NCBI GenBank assembly: GCA_012839035.1
Contig: DUOB01000076.1
Coordinates: 54,176 to 118,175 of the forward strand
Reading direction: 5' to 3'
DNA: 64,000 bases
Source: Propionibacterium sp.
Lineage (GTDB): Bacteria; Actinomycetota; Actinomycetes; Propionibacteriales; Propionibacteriaceae
Shown one piece after another: positions 17,561-26,541 of this stretch. The notes beneath the pieces are model-generated. The model was not told where the DNA came from, did not search any database, and saw only the letters and a program-made list of their open reading frames with translations. A program made the position numbers and the translations under genes. The first letter of the stretch is position 1, and every line of letters starts with the position of its first letter.

Positions 17561-18130
17561 TCAGGCCTGCGGCTGCCAGCCGGGATCGCGACCGATCAAC
17601 CCCATGAGCCGATCGACAGGGTGGGCGTCCTCCGCGACCGGCACGGGCTCGCCGAACTGGCCGGAGGCTTGGAGGCCAGGTCCCATCGCCGAAAGACCGG
17701 CGTGCATCGCGGTGGCCGAATCCTCGTCGAGCTCAACGCTTTGGCCGGTGGCCTTGCCAAGGTCCCAGGCATGCATGAACAGATCGCTGCTGTAGAACCC
17801 GTCGATCACGGCAGCCAGTGGCGCCTGCCCCATCGGGCCGAGGTCGATGAGGTGACCCGCCGCCTCGGGCTGTTCCAGCAACTGCTGAACGGCGTCGGTC
17901 TGGACCCGGAACGTCTCCGCACGGTCCCCGGTGGGCTCGGGGAGCTGCACGCCCTGGGCGCCGAGCATTTCGCGGGGCCACGTGGTCACGTGATCGACGA
18001 TGTCGCCGGCGGTCCATTCCTTCACCGGACTCGGGGCGGCCCAATCGGTGGTGCCCTCGATGAGGTCGGCAAACATTGCGGCCACGTGGCGGTGCCGCTC
18101 GGGCGGGGTGGCTTCGGTGAGCTTTGACAT
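17561..18130 (-). CDS. DinB-like metal-binding protein, mycothiol-dependent isomerase family (TIGR03086-like)
   Basis: A 189-residue four-helix-bundle protein. The characteristic pattern RHRHVAAMFADLIEGT, then SPVKEWTAGDIVDHVTTWP and FMHAWDLGKATG, places the metal-binding histidines of the DinB/maleylpyruvate isomerase superfamily. Such proteins generally use mycothiol or act in detoxification, but the substrate is unknown. It is divergent from the MgtE-N gene across 64 bases. Confidence 0.8.
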   Translation of the reverse strand: MSKLTEATPPERHRHVAAMFADLIEGTTDWAAPSPVKEWTAGDIVDHVTTWPREMLGAQGVQLPEPTGDRAETFRVQTDAVQQLLEQPEAAGHLIDLGPMGQAPLAAVIDGFYSSDLFMHAWDLGKATGQSVELDEDSATAMHAGLSAMGPGLQASGQFGEPVPVAEDAHPVDRLMGLIGRDPGWQPQA

Positions 18131-18194
18131 GGGGACCAGTCAAGCAGCCGCGGATGACATTCCGGGAATCGCGCGGCACGCTACCCTCTTTCGC

Positions 18195-19442
18195 GTGACT
18201 CACGCGACGTCAATCTTCATCTCTCGTTTGCGCGGCCTCCCGGTCGTGGAATCCGGTGGAGACCACATCGGCAAGGTACGCGACGTCGTCATCCAGGTCC
18301 GCACCCAGGGCAGAGCCCCCCGGGCCAAGGGCCTCGTCGTCGAGTTGTTCGCGCGGCAGCGCATTTTCGTCAACACTGCGCGGGTCTTCTCGATCGATGC
18401 CATGCAGGTCGTGATCTCGGGGACCATCAACACGCGCCGGTTCAGCCGGCACGATGCGGAGACCCTGGTCATCGACGACCTCTTCGATCGCCGCGTACGC
18501 CGCACGGGATCCTCGGACGAGTGGTCGGTCTATGACATCTCCATGCGGGAGGTCCGGAATCGCGAGTGGGAGCTCTCCGAGGTGGCTCTCGCCGAGATCC
18601 GCCACCGAGGGTTCGGCCGCAAGCCCCACGTCACGATCGTGGACTGGTCCGAGGTCGACGTCCTCCGTCCGACCGCCCAGGTCCAGCATCACGAACAGGT
18701 GCTCGCCGAGCTCGAGGACATGCACGCGGCGGATGTCGCCCGGGAACTCCACGACATGGACCCGGCTCGGCGTGCGAAGGTCATCGAGGCCCTCGATGAC
18801 GCCCGGCTCGCCGACGCGCTGGAGGAGCTGCCGGAGGACGAGCAGATCGAGGTGATCTCCTCACTGGAGCTCGAGCGCGCCGCCGACATCCTGGAGGAGA
18901 TGGATCCGGACGATGCCGCCGACCTGATCGCGGAACTCGCGGAGGACAAGGCGGAGGAGCTCCTCGGCCTCATGGAGCCGGAGGAAGCATCCGATGTGCG
19001 TCGTCTGCTGGTCTATGAGGAGTTCACCGCGGGTGGCCTGATGACGCCGGAACCGGTGATCATGGCCCCGGATGCCCGGGTCGCGGATGCCCTCGCCATC
19101 GTGCGCATTCAGGAGCTCACCCCGGCGCTGGCCGCCATGGTCCACGTCTGTCGCACGCCGCTCGAAACCCCGACAGGGCGGTATCTCGGCAGTGTGCACA
19201 TCCAGCGCCTGCTCCGCGAGCCCCCATCGACGCTCATCTCCCACCTCATCGACACCGAGCTCGAGCCGCTCCTGCCGGACGCGCCGATCGAGGTGGTGAG
19301 CCGGCATTTCGCGACCTACAACCTGGTCAACGCCGCAGTCGTTGACAGTGAACAGCACCTTCTCGGTGCAGTCACCGTGGATGACGTGCTCGACCACATG
19401 CTGCCCAACGACTGGCGCGGTGAACAGATGGAAGGACAGTGA
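18195..19442 (+). CDS. MgtE N-terminal/CBS-domain protein without membrane domain
   Basis: A 415-residue cytoplasmic protein starting at GTG 18195. Residues about 5-150 look like two PRC-barrel-type repeats (FISRLRGLPVVESGGDHIGKVRDVV). They are followed by an MgtE-N superhelix rich in acidic helices (LEDMHAADVARELHDMDP, EEMDPDDAADLIAEL) and a C-terminal CBS pair (GGLMTPEPVIMAPDARVADAL and LVNAAVVDSEQHLLGAVTVDDVLDHM). The Mg2+ channel helices of true MgtE are absent, so it is more likely a Mg2+ or nucleotide sensor than a transporter. It is followed after three bases by the DUF1003 gene, as in mycobacteria (Rv1232c-Rv1231c). Confidence 0.88.
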   Translation: MTHATSIFISRLRGLPVVESGGDHIGKVRDVVIQVRTQGRAPRAKGLVVELFARQRIFVNTARVFSIDAMQVVISGTINTRRFSRHDAETLVIDDLFDRRVRRTGSSDEWSVYDISMREVRNREWELSEVALAEIRHRGFGRKPHVTIVDWSEVDVLRPTAQVQHHEQVLAELEDMHAADVARELHDMDPARRAKVIEALDDARLADALEELPEDEQIEVISSLELERAADILEEMDPDDAADLIAELAEDKAEELLGLMEPEEASDVRRLLVYEEFTAGGLMTPEPVIMAPDARVADALAIVRIQELTPALAAMVHVCRTPLETPTGRYLGSVHIQRLLREPPSTLISHLIDTELEPLLPDAPIEVVSRHFATYNLVNAAVVDSEQHLLGAVTVDDVLDHMLPNDWRGEQMEGQ

Positions 19443-19445
19443 GTC

Positions 19446-19970
19446 ATGGCCCCACCCGATCGCGGCCGTGACCGCGCTGACCGTGAGGACCGGCTGAACA
19501 CCCCCGGCCGGGACCGCAGCCGCATTCCCCGGTTGCGCGTGGATGGCGACACCTTCGGTGCCTTTGCGGAGGCGTTTGCCCGGTTCATGGGCACGGCACG
19601 CTTCCTCATGTACATGACGGTGTTCATCGTCATCTGGATCATCTGGAACGTCACCGTTCCGCCCGCCCTTAGGTTCGACGAATATCCGTTCATCTTCCTC
19701 ACGCTGATGCTGTCGCTGCAGGCGTCCTATGCCGCACCACTGATCCTTCTGGCCCAGAACCGCCAGGAGGCCAGAGACCGGATCAGCGTCGAACAGGACC
19801 GCCGGCAGGCCGCACAGAGCCGGGCCGACATGGACTTCCTGGCCAGGGAGATTGCGAGCGTACGCATGAACGTCGGCGAGCTCGCCACCCGCGATTTCAT
19901 TCGCAACGAACTGCGCAATGAGCTCCGCGAGGCGCTGGCCGGCGATCCCGAGGAACGTCGCAAGACCTGA
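19446..19970 (+). CDS. DUF1003 membrane protein
   Basis: A 174-residue protein. A charged N-terminus is followed by a helix around FLMYMTVFIVIWIIWN and a second around FIFLTLMLSLQASYAAPLIL. The signature LLAQNRQEARDR then gives way to a C-terminal amphipathic region. It starts three bases after the MgtE-N stop, so the two are co-translated and probably act together; the biochemical role of the family is unknown. Confidence 0.9.
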   Translation: MAPPDRGRDRADREDRLNTPGRDRSRIPRLRVDGDTFGAFAEAFARFMGTARFLMYMTVFIVIWIIWNVTVPPALRFDEYPFIFLTLMLSLQASYAAPLILLAQNRQEARDRISVEQDRRQAAQSRADMDFLAREIASVRMNVGELATRDFIRNELRNELREALAGDPEERRKT

Positions 19971-20018
19971 CTCTGACACATACGTGATCCACGCCACGCC
20001 TCGCGTACGCTGGCCCAC

Positions 20019-21209
20019 ATGCCCGAAATCCAGACCAACAATCCTGAGCACGCCCTGCTGCCCGCGATCACGGCAGCACTGGCGACGGTGAACGACCCGG
20101 AGATCCGCAAACCGATCACCGACCTCGGCATGGTCGAGCGCGTCGACATCGACGAGGCCGGAGCCGTGTTCGTGAAGATTCTGCTGACCATCTCCGGCTG
20201 CCCGCTCAAAGGCCCCATCCAGCGTGACGTGACCGCCGCGGTGGCAGCGGTGGCGGGGGTCACCGACGTACGCGTCGAGCTGGGGGTCATGACCGACGAG
20301 CAGCGCAGCGAGCTGCGACGCACCCTCAGCGGCGGCCGCGCTGAGCGGGACATCCCGTTCGCGCGCACCGACTCAACGACCCGGGTGATCCTCGTGGCGT
20401 CCGGCAAGGGCGGGGTCGGCAAGTCCTCCGTGACCGTCAATCTCGCGATGGCGCTGGCCCAGGCAGGTCACAGCGTCGGAGTGCTCGATGCCGACATCTA
20501 CGGCCATTCGATCCCCGTGATGCTCGGGGTCGCGGAGGCGCGACCCACCTCGATCGGGGATGACAACGAGTCCATGATCCTGCCGGTGCCGACCAACGGC
20601 ATCCAGGTCATGTCGATCGGCATGCTCAAGCCCGAACGTTCCCAGGTCGTCGCCTGGCGCGGGCCGATTCTCGACCGGGCACTCACCCAGATGCTCGCCG
20701 ACGTGCACTGGTCGGATCCCGACTTCCTGATCGTGGACATGCCGCCCGGCACGGGCGACGTGCAGATCTCCTTGGGTCAGAAATTGCCCAATGCCGAGGT
20801 GATCGTGGTCACCACCCCCCAGGCTGCCGCCGCGGAGGTGGCGGAGCGTGCCGGCACGATGGCCTCCATGATGAACCAGAAGGTCATCGGTGTCGTCGAG
20901 AACATGTCCTATCTCGAGGTCGAGTGCCCGCACTGCTCGGAGCACCACCAGGTGGAGGTCTTCGGGTCCGGTGGCGGCAAGGAGGTCGCGGACGTGCTGA
21001 CCACGCGGCTCGGTTATGAGGTCGATCTGCTGGCCCGGGTCCCCCTTGATCTCGAGTTGCGCAGTGGCGGCGACGAGGGCTCCCCTGTCGTCGCGTCCGC
21101 GCCCCACCACCCGGCATCCGTGGTGCTGCGACAGCTCGCGGATCAGATCGGGCAGCGCCGCCGATCTCTGGTCGGGATGCGGCTCGGGCTGACTCCCACC
21201 GGCAAATAG
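20019..21209 (+). CDS. mrp: Mrp/ApbC-type P-loop ATPase, Fe-S cluster carrier
   Basis: A 396-residue protein. The N-terminal MIP18/DUF59 domain (VNDPEIRKPITDLGMVERVDI, ISGCPLKG) is fused to an Mrp/NBP35 P-loop ATPase. The deviant Walker A is GKGGVGKSS at 129-137, Walker B is VDMPPGTGD, and the cluster-binding CPHC lies near residue 307. It probably carries or assembles iron-sulfur clusters in the cytoplasm. The context (MgtE-N, DUF1003 upstream; tatB converging) matches mycobacterial mrp. ATG 20019 follows a 48-base gap. Confidence 0.95.
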   Translation: MPEIQTNNPEHALLPAITAALATVNDPEIRKPITDLGMVERVDIDEAGAVFVKILLTISGCPLKGPIQRDVTAAVAAVAGVTDVRVELGVMTDEQRSELRRTLSGGRAERDIPFARTDSTTRVILVASGKGGVGKSSVTVNLAMALAQAGHSVGVLDADIYGHSIPVMLGVAEARPTSIGDDNESMILPVPTNGIQVMSIGMLKPERSQVVAWRGPILDRALTQMLADVHWSDPDFLIVDMPPGTGDVQISLGQKLPNAEVIVVTTPQAAAAEVAERAGTMASMMNQKVIGVVENMSYLEVECPHCSEHHQVEVFGSGGGKEVADVLTTRLGYEVDLLARVPLDLELRSGGDEGSPVVASAPHHPASVVLRQLADQIGQRRRSLVGMRLGLTPTGK

Positions 21210-21213
21210 TCGC

Positions 21214-21606
21214 TCAGGTCGCCTCGGGATCGAACGGTGCGCCGGCGCGGACAGCGTCGGCCACTGCCGCCGGGCGGGCCTGATCGAGAGCCTCGAGGTT
21301 GCCGCGCACTTGGGCAAACTCGGCGCGCACTTCGTTCTCGACCTCTTGGAGGTCCTTCTTGACGTCGTCGATGACCGGCTGGATGTCGTTGAGGAGATAG
21401 GACTTGACGAAGGCCTTCGGATTGCTCAGGTCGACCTCGGTGCCGAGCTCGCGGGAGAGGGATTCCTGGGCGTTGTTCGCGATGCCGCGCAGAAACCGGA
21501 CGATGCGGGCCGCTTTCCTGGCCAGCTCCGGAAGACGTTCCGGGCCGAAAATGATGACTGCCAACACGGCCAAGACGGTGATCTCAGCAGGCCCGACGTC
21601 GAACAT
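21214..21606 (-). CDS. tatB: Sec-independent translocase subunit TatB
   Basis: A 130-residue protein. The N-terminal transmembrane helix has the conserved pattern MFDVGPAEITVLAVLAVIIFGPERLPELARKAAR split by the FGPERLPEL hinge, and a long amphipathic/charged helix follows (LRGIANNAQESLSREL). It is part of the twin-arginine export receptor with TatC, which is not in this window. It is the last gene of the sigE-rseAB-htrA-tatB run, 18 bases after htrA, as in mycobacteria. I take ATG 21606 over a GTG three codons upstream. Confidence 0.95.
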   Translation of the reverse strand: MFDVGPAEITVLAVLAVIIFGPERLPELARKAARIVRFLRGIANNAQESLSRELGTEVDLSNPKAFVKSYLLNDIQPVIDDVKKDLQEVENEVRAEFAQVRGNLEALDQARPAAVADAVRAGAPFDPEAT

Positions 21607-21624
21607 GGGGCCCACACTAGCCCG

Positions 21625-23079
21625 CTAGCCAACCTTCTCACCCAGCGTGACCTGCACCGGACCACGATCCCGGATGGTCAGCTCCACAACTTGACCGGGC
21701 CGATGGCTCCGGACCCGCACGATGAGGTCGGTCGGGGTGTCCACCGAACGCCCGCCCACCGCCAGCACCACATCCCCGCTCTTCAAACCGGCGGCTGCGG
21801 CTGGACCGCCGGGAGTGACGTCGGACAGCCGTACGCCGTCCGTGTTCGGTGAGACAGCGGCTCCGATGACCGGATAAGTGGCATGGCCGTCACGCAGGAT
21901 TTCGTCGGCGATGACCCGTGCCTGGTTCATCGGAATCGCGAAGCCGAGCCCGATGTTGCCGCCACTGCGCCCGGTGGTGGAGCCCCCCAGGGTCAGAATG
22001 GCCGAGTTGACCCCGATGACCCGGCCCGCCGAGTCCGCAAGCGGACCGCCGGAGTTGCCGGGATTGATGGAGGCATCGGTCTGGATGCCGTTGATATAGG
22101 TCCGCACGGCGTCGTCCGAGGTCGCATCATCGCCGACACCGAAGGGACGGTCGACCGCCGAGACGATGCCTGCGGTGATGGATCCGCCGAGCCCGAGCGG
22201 GGCCCCGACCGCGAGCACTCCCTGCCCCGGTCGCACCGCGGACGAATCCCCGAACTCCACGGGCGTCAGCCGCGGTCGATCCACGCGGATGACCGCCAGG
22301 TCATAACTGGGACTGCGGCCGACGATGTGGGCGCGCACCCGCTGGCCGTCGGTGAACTCCACCATCAGCTCGGTGCGGCCATTGGCCGCGCCCTCGATGA
22401 CGTGGTTGTTCGTGATGATGTGCCCCGCGTCATCGATCACGAAGCCCGATCCCGTCCCCCCGGTCGTGTTCGAGCGGTACGCGATCGTCACCGTGCTCTC
22501 GAGCAATCTCTCTGCCACCCTGACGGTGTCCTCCCCCGTCGGAGGGACGACCGCCTGTGCCGGCGCGGCGGTTGATTCCGTGGGGGTCGTTCGAAGGTAC
22601 GCCGCCCCGAACCCCGCTCCCGCACCCACGACCAGCGACACCACCGTGGCCACCACCACCGCCGGCCACCAGCGCGGCGAGGAGGGGCGATCCGCAGCGC
22701 GCCTCGGCGCAGGGCCGTTGTCCGGTGTGCCGGGAGCGCCAAAGACGGGTCCCGCTGGGCCGTCGAAGACGCGTGTGCCGGACGCGTCAAGGCCGCGTGT
22801 CCCGGGCGCGTCAAAGATGCGTTCCCCTGGGGCGTCAAGGGCTGGCGGCTGGCCCGGGGGCTGCGGACCAGGGCTGAATCCCGGCTGTCCTTGGCCCGTG
22901 GGACGGGGTCCATAACCGAACTCCTGCTGCGATTCGTCCACGGGCGCCGGCTGGGCGTACCCATATCCCTGCCACCAGGAATCCTCCGACCTGGCCCGCT
23001 GAGGCGCCCCGGCGCCGCCCCCCGACGCCCAGGGATCCTCCCGGTTCGGACGTGACCACGGGGAGGGTGGATAAGTCAT
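21625..23079 (-). CDS. htrA: HtrA/DegP-type membrane-anchored serine protease with PDZ domain
   Basis: A 484-residue protein. A Pro/Gly-rich cytoplasmic region (1-135) includes a short repeat of the type DAPGxRxFD (81-119). It is followed by one transmembrane helix (136-162) and an extracytoplasmic trypsin-like domain with catalytic H226 (TNNHVI), D260 (YDLAVI) and S343 (GNSGGPL). A C-terminal PDZ domain begins near 405 (GAAVSPNTDGVRLSDV). It degrades or refolds damaged envelope proteins. The ATG overlaps the stop of the anti-sigma gene by four bases, so synthesis is coupled to the SigE circuit. tatB follows. Confidence 0.95.
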   Translation of the reverse strand: MTYPPSPWSRPNREDPWASGGGAGAPQRARSEDSWWQGYGYAQPAPVDESQQEFGYGPRPTGQGQPGFSPGPQPPGQPPALDAPGERIFDAPGTRGLDASGTRVFDGPAGPVFGAPGTPDNGPAPRRAADRPSSPRWWPAVVVATVVSLVVGAGAGFGAAYLRTTPTESTAAPAQAVVPPTGEDTVRVAERLLESTVTIAYRSNTTGGTGSGFVIDDAGHIITNNHVIEGAANGRTELMVEFTDGQRVRAHIVGRSPSYDLAVIRVDRPRLTPVEFGDSSAVRPGQGVLAVGAPLGLGGSITAGIVSAVDRPFGVGDDATSDDAVRTYINGIQTDASINPGNSGGPLADSAGRVIGVNSAILTLGGSTTGRSGGNIGLGFAIPMNQARVIADEILRDGHATYPVIGAAVSPNTDGVRLSDVTPGGPAAAAGLKSGDVVLAVGGRSVDTPTDLIVRVRSHRPGQVVELTIRDRGPVQVTLGEKVG

Positions 23080-24533
23080 CGTTCCTCCCCCAACAGATGA
23101 TTCCAGCCCGCCAGGATCCGGCTGGAGTGACTCCGGAAGACCGGCTCACTGTGCGGCAGTTCCTTGATCGCCCGTTCCGCCACTGCAGTCGGCGCATCGG
23201 TGACCACGGTGAAGATGCTTTCGCCGGACTGCCAGGAATACATCGTGGTCATTCCGAGACTGCGATACACCCCCTGCTCGGGATCCCAGACGAATCCCGA
23301 GGGGGTGTCGGTGAGTGTCCCCTTCTGCTCCAGCACGCTGAGGGTGACGACATCGTTGCCATAAACGGTGTGGACCATTCGGTCGTGCGGGGATCTGCGG
23401 ATGGTGACCAGCTCCAGGTCAGCGACCTTTCGACTGCACAGCCAGCCCTGGCTCCGCAGCCCATCGATCAGCACGAGGTCCAGCGTCGCAACATCACCAC
23501 GGCGCACAAGTCGCGGTGGCAGCGACCCGTGCGAGTCGACCGGGCCGATGGCAACACTCCGGAATCCGGCGCTCAGTGTGATCCGTCCGTCGTCATCGAA
23601 CAGCTGTTGCCACAGCACCAACCCGGTGTCGATGTCCAGCCACCAGCGAGCGACCGGGCGCCCGGCGCGGTGCGCCTCGACAATCGTCGAGTCGCGTCCC
23701 GCAACCTCTGGGCCGGGGCCGGTGAGCAGTTGGTGGGTGGCTGACAGGGCACCGACTCGGCCAGGGGTCCGAACCGGTAGGAGCGCTGACCTGCCTGCCC
23801 CGATTCGACCGGGGAAGGTCACGCGGGTGCCATGCTCAGGGTGCCCCTCGACATCGACCTCTGCCACCCAGAAGCCGGCGAGATGACGGACCTGCACCAG
23901 CTGGCGCCCTGCGAATGACGTGTCCAGAGGAGCGGCGTCCGCACGCTCAAGCAGCTCCCGTGCACCGTTGCCGAGCAATGGACCACCGGCGTCGGGCGGC
24001 CCGTGGAGCTGCCCGGTCTTCGCGTCGGTGAACTCAACCGCCCGGGCACCGATGACCGCTGGATTGGCGAGCGGCCGCTCCGTGAGCACCGCAGCAAATT
24101 CGTCCCGGGCGATGGGTCCTGGGTCGATGACCACTGTTTCCGGCGTCGGGGCGGCAGCCCAGCCGACACCCACGAGCCCCGCAATCACCACACACGTGAC
24201 CGTGAACACCCCGAGCACCACGCGCCGTGTCTGCTGGCGACGACTGGGCAATACCCCGGGACCGGGCAGCGCAGGCACGAAGGGACGGGCATAAAGGGGT
24301 TCGGCGGCCTCCGAACCGGCAATGGAGACAAGGCGATCCGTCAGCTCCCTGGAGGCAGCCCCGTCCGGGGGTGCACCGCGCAGTCGATCACGGACGTGGC
24401 GCAGCGCATCGAATTCCCTTCGGCAACCCTCACAACCCACCACGTGGGCTCTCAACCGTTCGGCTTCCCGCACACCGAGAGCCCCATCGACCAGTTCGGC
24501 AAGCTCCCTGCGCCGTGATGGACAAGGTCTCAC
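23076..24533 (-). CDS. Anti-sigma factor fused to RseB-like extracytoplasmic sensor domain
   Basis: A 485-residue membrane protein starting at GTG 24533, overlapping the sigma factor stop (GTGA). The N-terminus is a zinc-containing anti-sigma domain: H30, C34, C37 in the HxxxCxxC arrangement. A transmembrane helix lies at about 105-128. The extracytoplasmic part (130-485) is long and resembles MucB/Rse[18 protein letters not shown] near 306 and [16 protein letters not shown] near 405 match the lipid-binding and C-terminal parts of RseB as I remember them. In mycobacteria RseA has no such domain. It should bind and silence the adjacent SigE until an envelope signal releases it. Confidence 0.85.
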   Translation of the reverse strand: MRPCPSRRRELAELVDGALGVREAERLRAHVVGCEGCRREFDALRHVRDRLRGAPPDGAASRELTDRLVSIAGSEAAEPLYARPFVPALPGPGVLPSRRQQTRRVVLGVFTVTCVVIAGLVGVGWAAAPTPETVVIDPGPIARDEFAAVLTERPLANPAVIGARAVEFTDAKTGQLHGPPDAGGPLLGNGARELLERADAAPLDTSFAGRQLVQVRHLAGFWVAEVDVEGHPEHGTRVTFPGRIGAGRSALLPVRTPGRVGALSATHQLLTGPGPEVAGRDSTIVEAHRAGRPVARWWLDIDTGLVLWQQLFDDDGRITLSAGFRSVAIGPVDSHGSLPPRLVRRGDVATLDLVLIDGLRSQGWLCSRKVADLELVTIRRSPHDRMVHTVYGNDVVTLSVLEQKGTLTDTPSGFVWDPEQGVYRSLGMTTMYSWQSGESIFTVVTDAPTAVAERAIKELPHSEPVFRSHSSRILAGWNHLLGEER

Positions 24534-25189
24534 CGCACCTCCTCCATCACCGGACCTTGCTCGGCTTCCACACCGAGGTAGCGCTCTCGGCCTGCGGACG
24601 GTTGACGGTGGGCCAACGCTTCGCGCAGTTGGGCGCGCCCACGGTGAATGCGGCTGCGGACGGTGCCAATCTTGACGTCCAACACCGTCGCGACTTCCTC
24701 ATAGCTGAGCCCCTCGATGTCGCAGAGCACAACGCAGGCGCGGAACTCCGGTGAGAGCGCCGCAAGAGCGGCAGCCACGTCATGGTCCAAGCCGGCGTCG
24801 GCCAACTGCTCACCGGGAGCCGGTTCGGACCCGGGCAGCCGTTCGTCGGCACCATCAACGAGGCCGTCGAAACGAATGCGTTGACGACGGCGGGCGGAAT
24901 CGAGGAAGAGATTCGTGGTGATGCGATGCAGCCAGCCCTCGAAGGTGCCGGGCTCGAACCGGTGGAGGGACTTGAACACGCGGATGAAAACATCCTGGGT
25001 GAGATCCTCCGCATCGTGGGCGTTGCCGGTGAGACGGAGTGCCAGACGATAAACCCGCGCCGAATGGTCGCGGACCACTTCTTCCCAGGTGGGCGGCACC
25101 CACGGCTCGGCACTGTCCTCCCGGGGATCCACGGCAGCGCCGTCACGCGGGTCCTGGGCAGGGTGTTCGCGTCTGCGACTGATCGGCAT
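24530..25189 (-). CDS. sigE: ECF sigma factor, SigE-like
   Basis: A 219-residue ECF sigma factor. Region 2 contains [31 protein letters not shown] and the -10 recognition segment [17 protein letters not shown]. Region 4 contains [26 protein letters not shown] then [17 protein letters not shown]. There is an N-terminal extension of about 40 residues. ATG 25189 is preceded by ggagggg at about 8 bases; an ATG at 25219 lacks a site. It heads the coupled operon with the anti-sigma gene, htrA and tatB and should drive the envelope-stress response. Confidence 0.93.
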   Translation of the reverse strand: MPISRRREHPAQDPRDGAAVDPREDSAEPWVPPTWEEVVRDHSARVYRLALRLTGNAHDAEDLTQDVFIRVFKSLHRFEPGTFEGWLHRITTNLFLDSARRRQRIRFDGLVDGADERLPGSEPAPGEQLADAGLDHDVAAALAALSPEFRACVVLCDIEGLSYEEVATVLDVKIGTVRSRIHRGRAQLREALAHRQPSAGRERYLGVEAEQGPVMEEVR

Positions 25190-25246
25190 CCGGCCCCCCC
25201 TCCGCAGGACATGACTCACGAGGTGCAGCCATCCTAGGTGGGTTTC

Positions 25247-25260
25247 GGCCCGTCCGGGCC
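25247..25260 (-). terminator. Small GC hairpin between dapA and sigE
   Basis: A 6-bp perfect stem (GGCCCG/CGGGCC with a two-base loop) lies between the dapA stop and the sigE start. It has no T-run. It could attenuate read-through from dapA; weak support. Confidence 0.25.
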
Positions 25261-25294
25261 GGCGTACTCCCTGGACCTTCCCTGATTCAGAGCG

Positions 25295-26185
25295 TCAGAG
25301 GAGTTCGGACTTCCGCAGGCACTCAGCGAAGGCCTCGGTCTGCTCCGGTGTCGCCTCGACCTGGGGTGCGCGGAGTCCACCGACCGGCCGGCCGATCACC
25401 CCAAGACCGGCCTTCACCAGGATGCAGCCCTGGGTGGCGAACACGCCGGTGAACGTGGGCTGGAGGCGCCGATGCAGGGCGAGGGCCTCGTCCACTCGGC
25501 CCTCTGCGAACGCGACCATCATCTGCTTGGCCGCCCGGCCGGAGAAGTGGGTGGATGTGCCGACCAGGCCCACACCGCCGACCGACATCAACGGGAGGGT
25601 CAGCGCATCATCGCCCGAATAGAAGGCGAGATCGGTCTCGGCCATCACCCGCGCGGATTCGACGAGCTTGCCCTTGGCATCCTTGACGGCGACGATCCGC
25701 GGGTGCTCGGCCAACTCCAGCAGAGTGTCGGTGGCGATCTCGATGGCGGCCCGGTGCGGGATGTCATACAGCAGATTGGGGAGGTCCGTCGCGTCCGCGA
25801 CGGCTCGGAAGTGTGCCAGCACCCCACTCTGCGGCGGCTTCGAATAATAGGGAGTCACCACGAGCAGACCGTCCGCACCGGCCTCGGCAGCCTGCTCTGC
25901 CAAGTGCACCGAATGGGCCGTGGAGAAGGTGCCGACACCTGCGACGATCTTGGCACGCCCCCCGACGGCTTCCACGACGGTCTTCAACAGCGCCGTCTTC
26001 TCCTCGTCGGTCGTGGTCGGCGCTTCCCCGGTGGTGCCGGAGATCACGAGAGCATCGTTGTCCATCTCTTCGACGAGGTAGGTGGCCAACTCAGCCGCGG
26101 CCGGCAGGTCCAGTGCGCCATCCTCGGTGAACGGCGTCACCATGGCGGTCAGCAGGCGGCCGAAGGGCATGGCAGAGGTCGACAT
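25295..26185 (-). CDS. dapA: 4-hydroxy-tetrahydrodipicolinate synthase
   Basis: The 296-residue TIM-barrel enzyme condenses pyruvate with aspartate semialdehyde, the first committed step to diaminopimelate and lysine. It shows FGRLLTAMVTPFTEDGALD, the GTTGEAPTTTDEEK motif, VTPYYSKPPQSG, LYDIPHRAAIEI (catalytic Tyr) and IVAVKDAKGK with the Schiff-base lysine, and YSGDDALTLPLMSVGGVG. I take ATG 26185; ATG 26170 is also possible. It shares the lysine pathway with dapE, dapD and dapC 5-10 kb away but is not in their operon. Confidence 0.96.
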   Translation of the reverse strand: MSTSAMPFGRLLTAMVTPFTEDGALDLPAAAELATYLVEEMDNDALVISGTTGEAPTTTDEEKTALLKTVVEAVGGRAKIVAGVGTFSTAHSVHLAEQAAEAGADGLLVVTPYYSKPPQSGVLAHFRAVADATDLPNLLYDIPHRAAIEIATDTLLELAEHPRIVAVKDAKGKLVESARVMAETDLAFYSGDDALTLPLMSVGGVGLVGTSTHFSGRAAKQMMVAFAEGRVDEALALHRRLQPTFTGVFATQGCILVKAGLGVIGRPVGGLRAPQVEATPEQTEAFAECLRKSELL

Positions 26186-26250
26186 GGAAGGAAGCGTACG
26201 CACCTCCGCGCGCCAAGGGCGAATCGACACAAATTATCCGGAACGGCGAA

Positions 26251-26493
26251 TCATCCAACAGTGAGAATCACCAGCGGGTCACCGTCATGAACGACATCCC
26301 CCACCTGGATGACAATCTCGGACACCGTCCCGCTGACCTCCGCCAGCACGGGAATCTCCATTTTCATGGATTCCAGAAGGCAGACCGCGTCGGTCGGTGT
26401 CACCTTGTCCCCCACAGCGACTTCCACACTCATCACTCCGGCCACCAGCTCGGCGTGAACGGTGTGCACATTGCGTGCGGAGGGTGAGCTCAT
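26251..26493 (-). CDS. Biotin/lipoyl-attachment domain protein (80 residues)
   Basis: A small single-domain carrier resembling mycobacterial TB7.3. The flattened beta-barrel is visible as VHAELVAGVMSVEVAVGDKV, and the biotinylation site is in LLESMKMEIPV (Lys44). A second half follows (AEVSGTVSEIVIQVGDVVHDGDPLVIL). It is likely to serve an acyl-CoA or pyruvate carboxylase encoded elsewhere. It is divergent from the O-methyltransferase. Confidence 0.92.
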   Translation of the reverse strand: MSSPSARNVHTVHAELVAGVMSVEVAVGDKVTPTDAVCLLESMKMEIPVLAEVSGTVSEIVIQVGDVVHDGDPLVILTVG

Positions 26494-26541
26494 GCACCCA
26501 TGGTAGAGCTTGCCCGGCAGGGGGACGCTAGGCTGAACCGC

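Noticed and set aside
18195..19442. MgtE Mg2+ channel
   Set aside because: No transmembrane helices follow the CBS pair; the frame ends at 19442.
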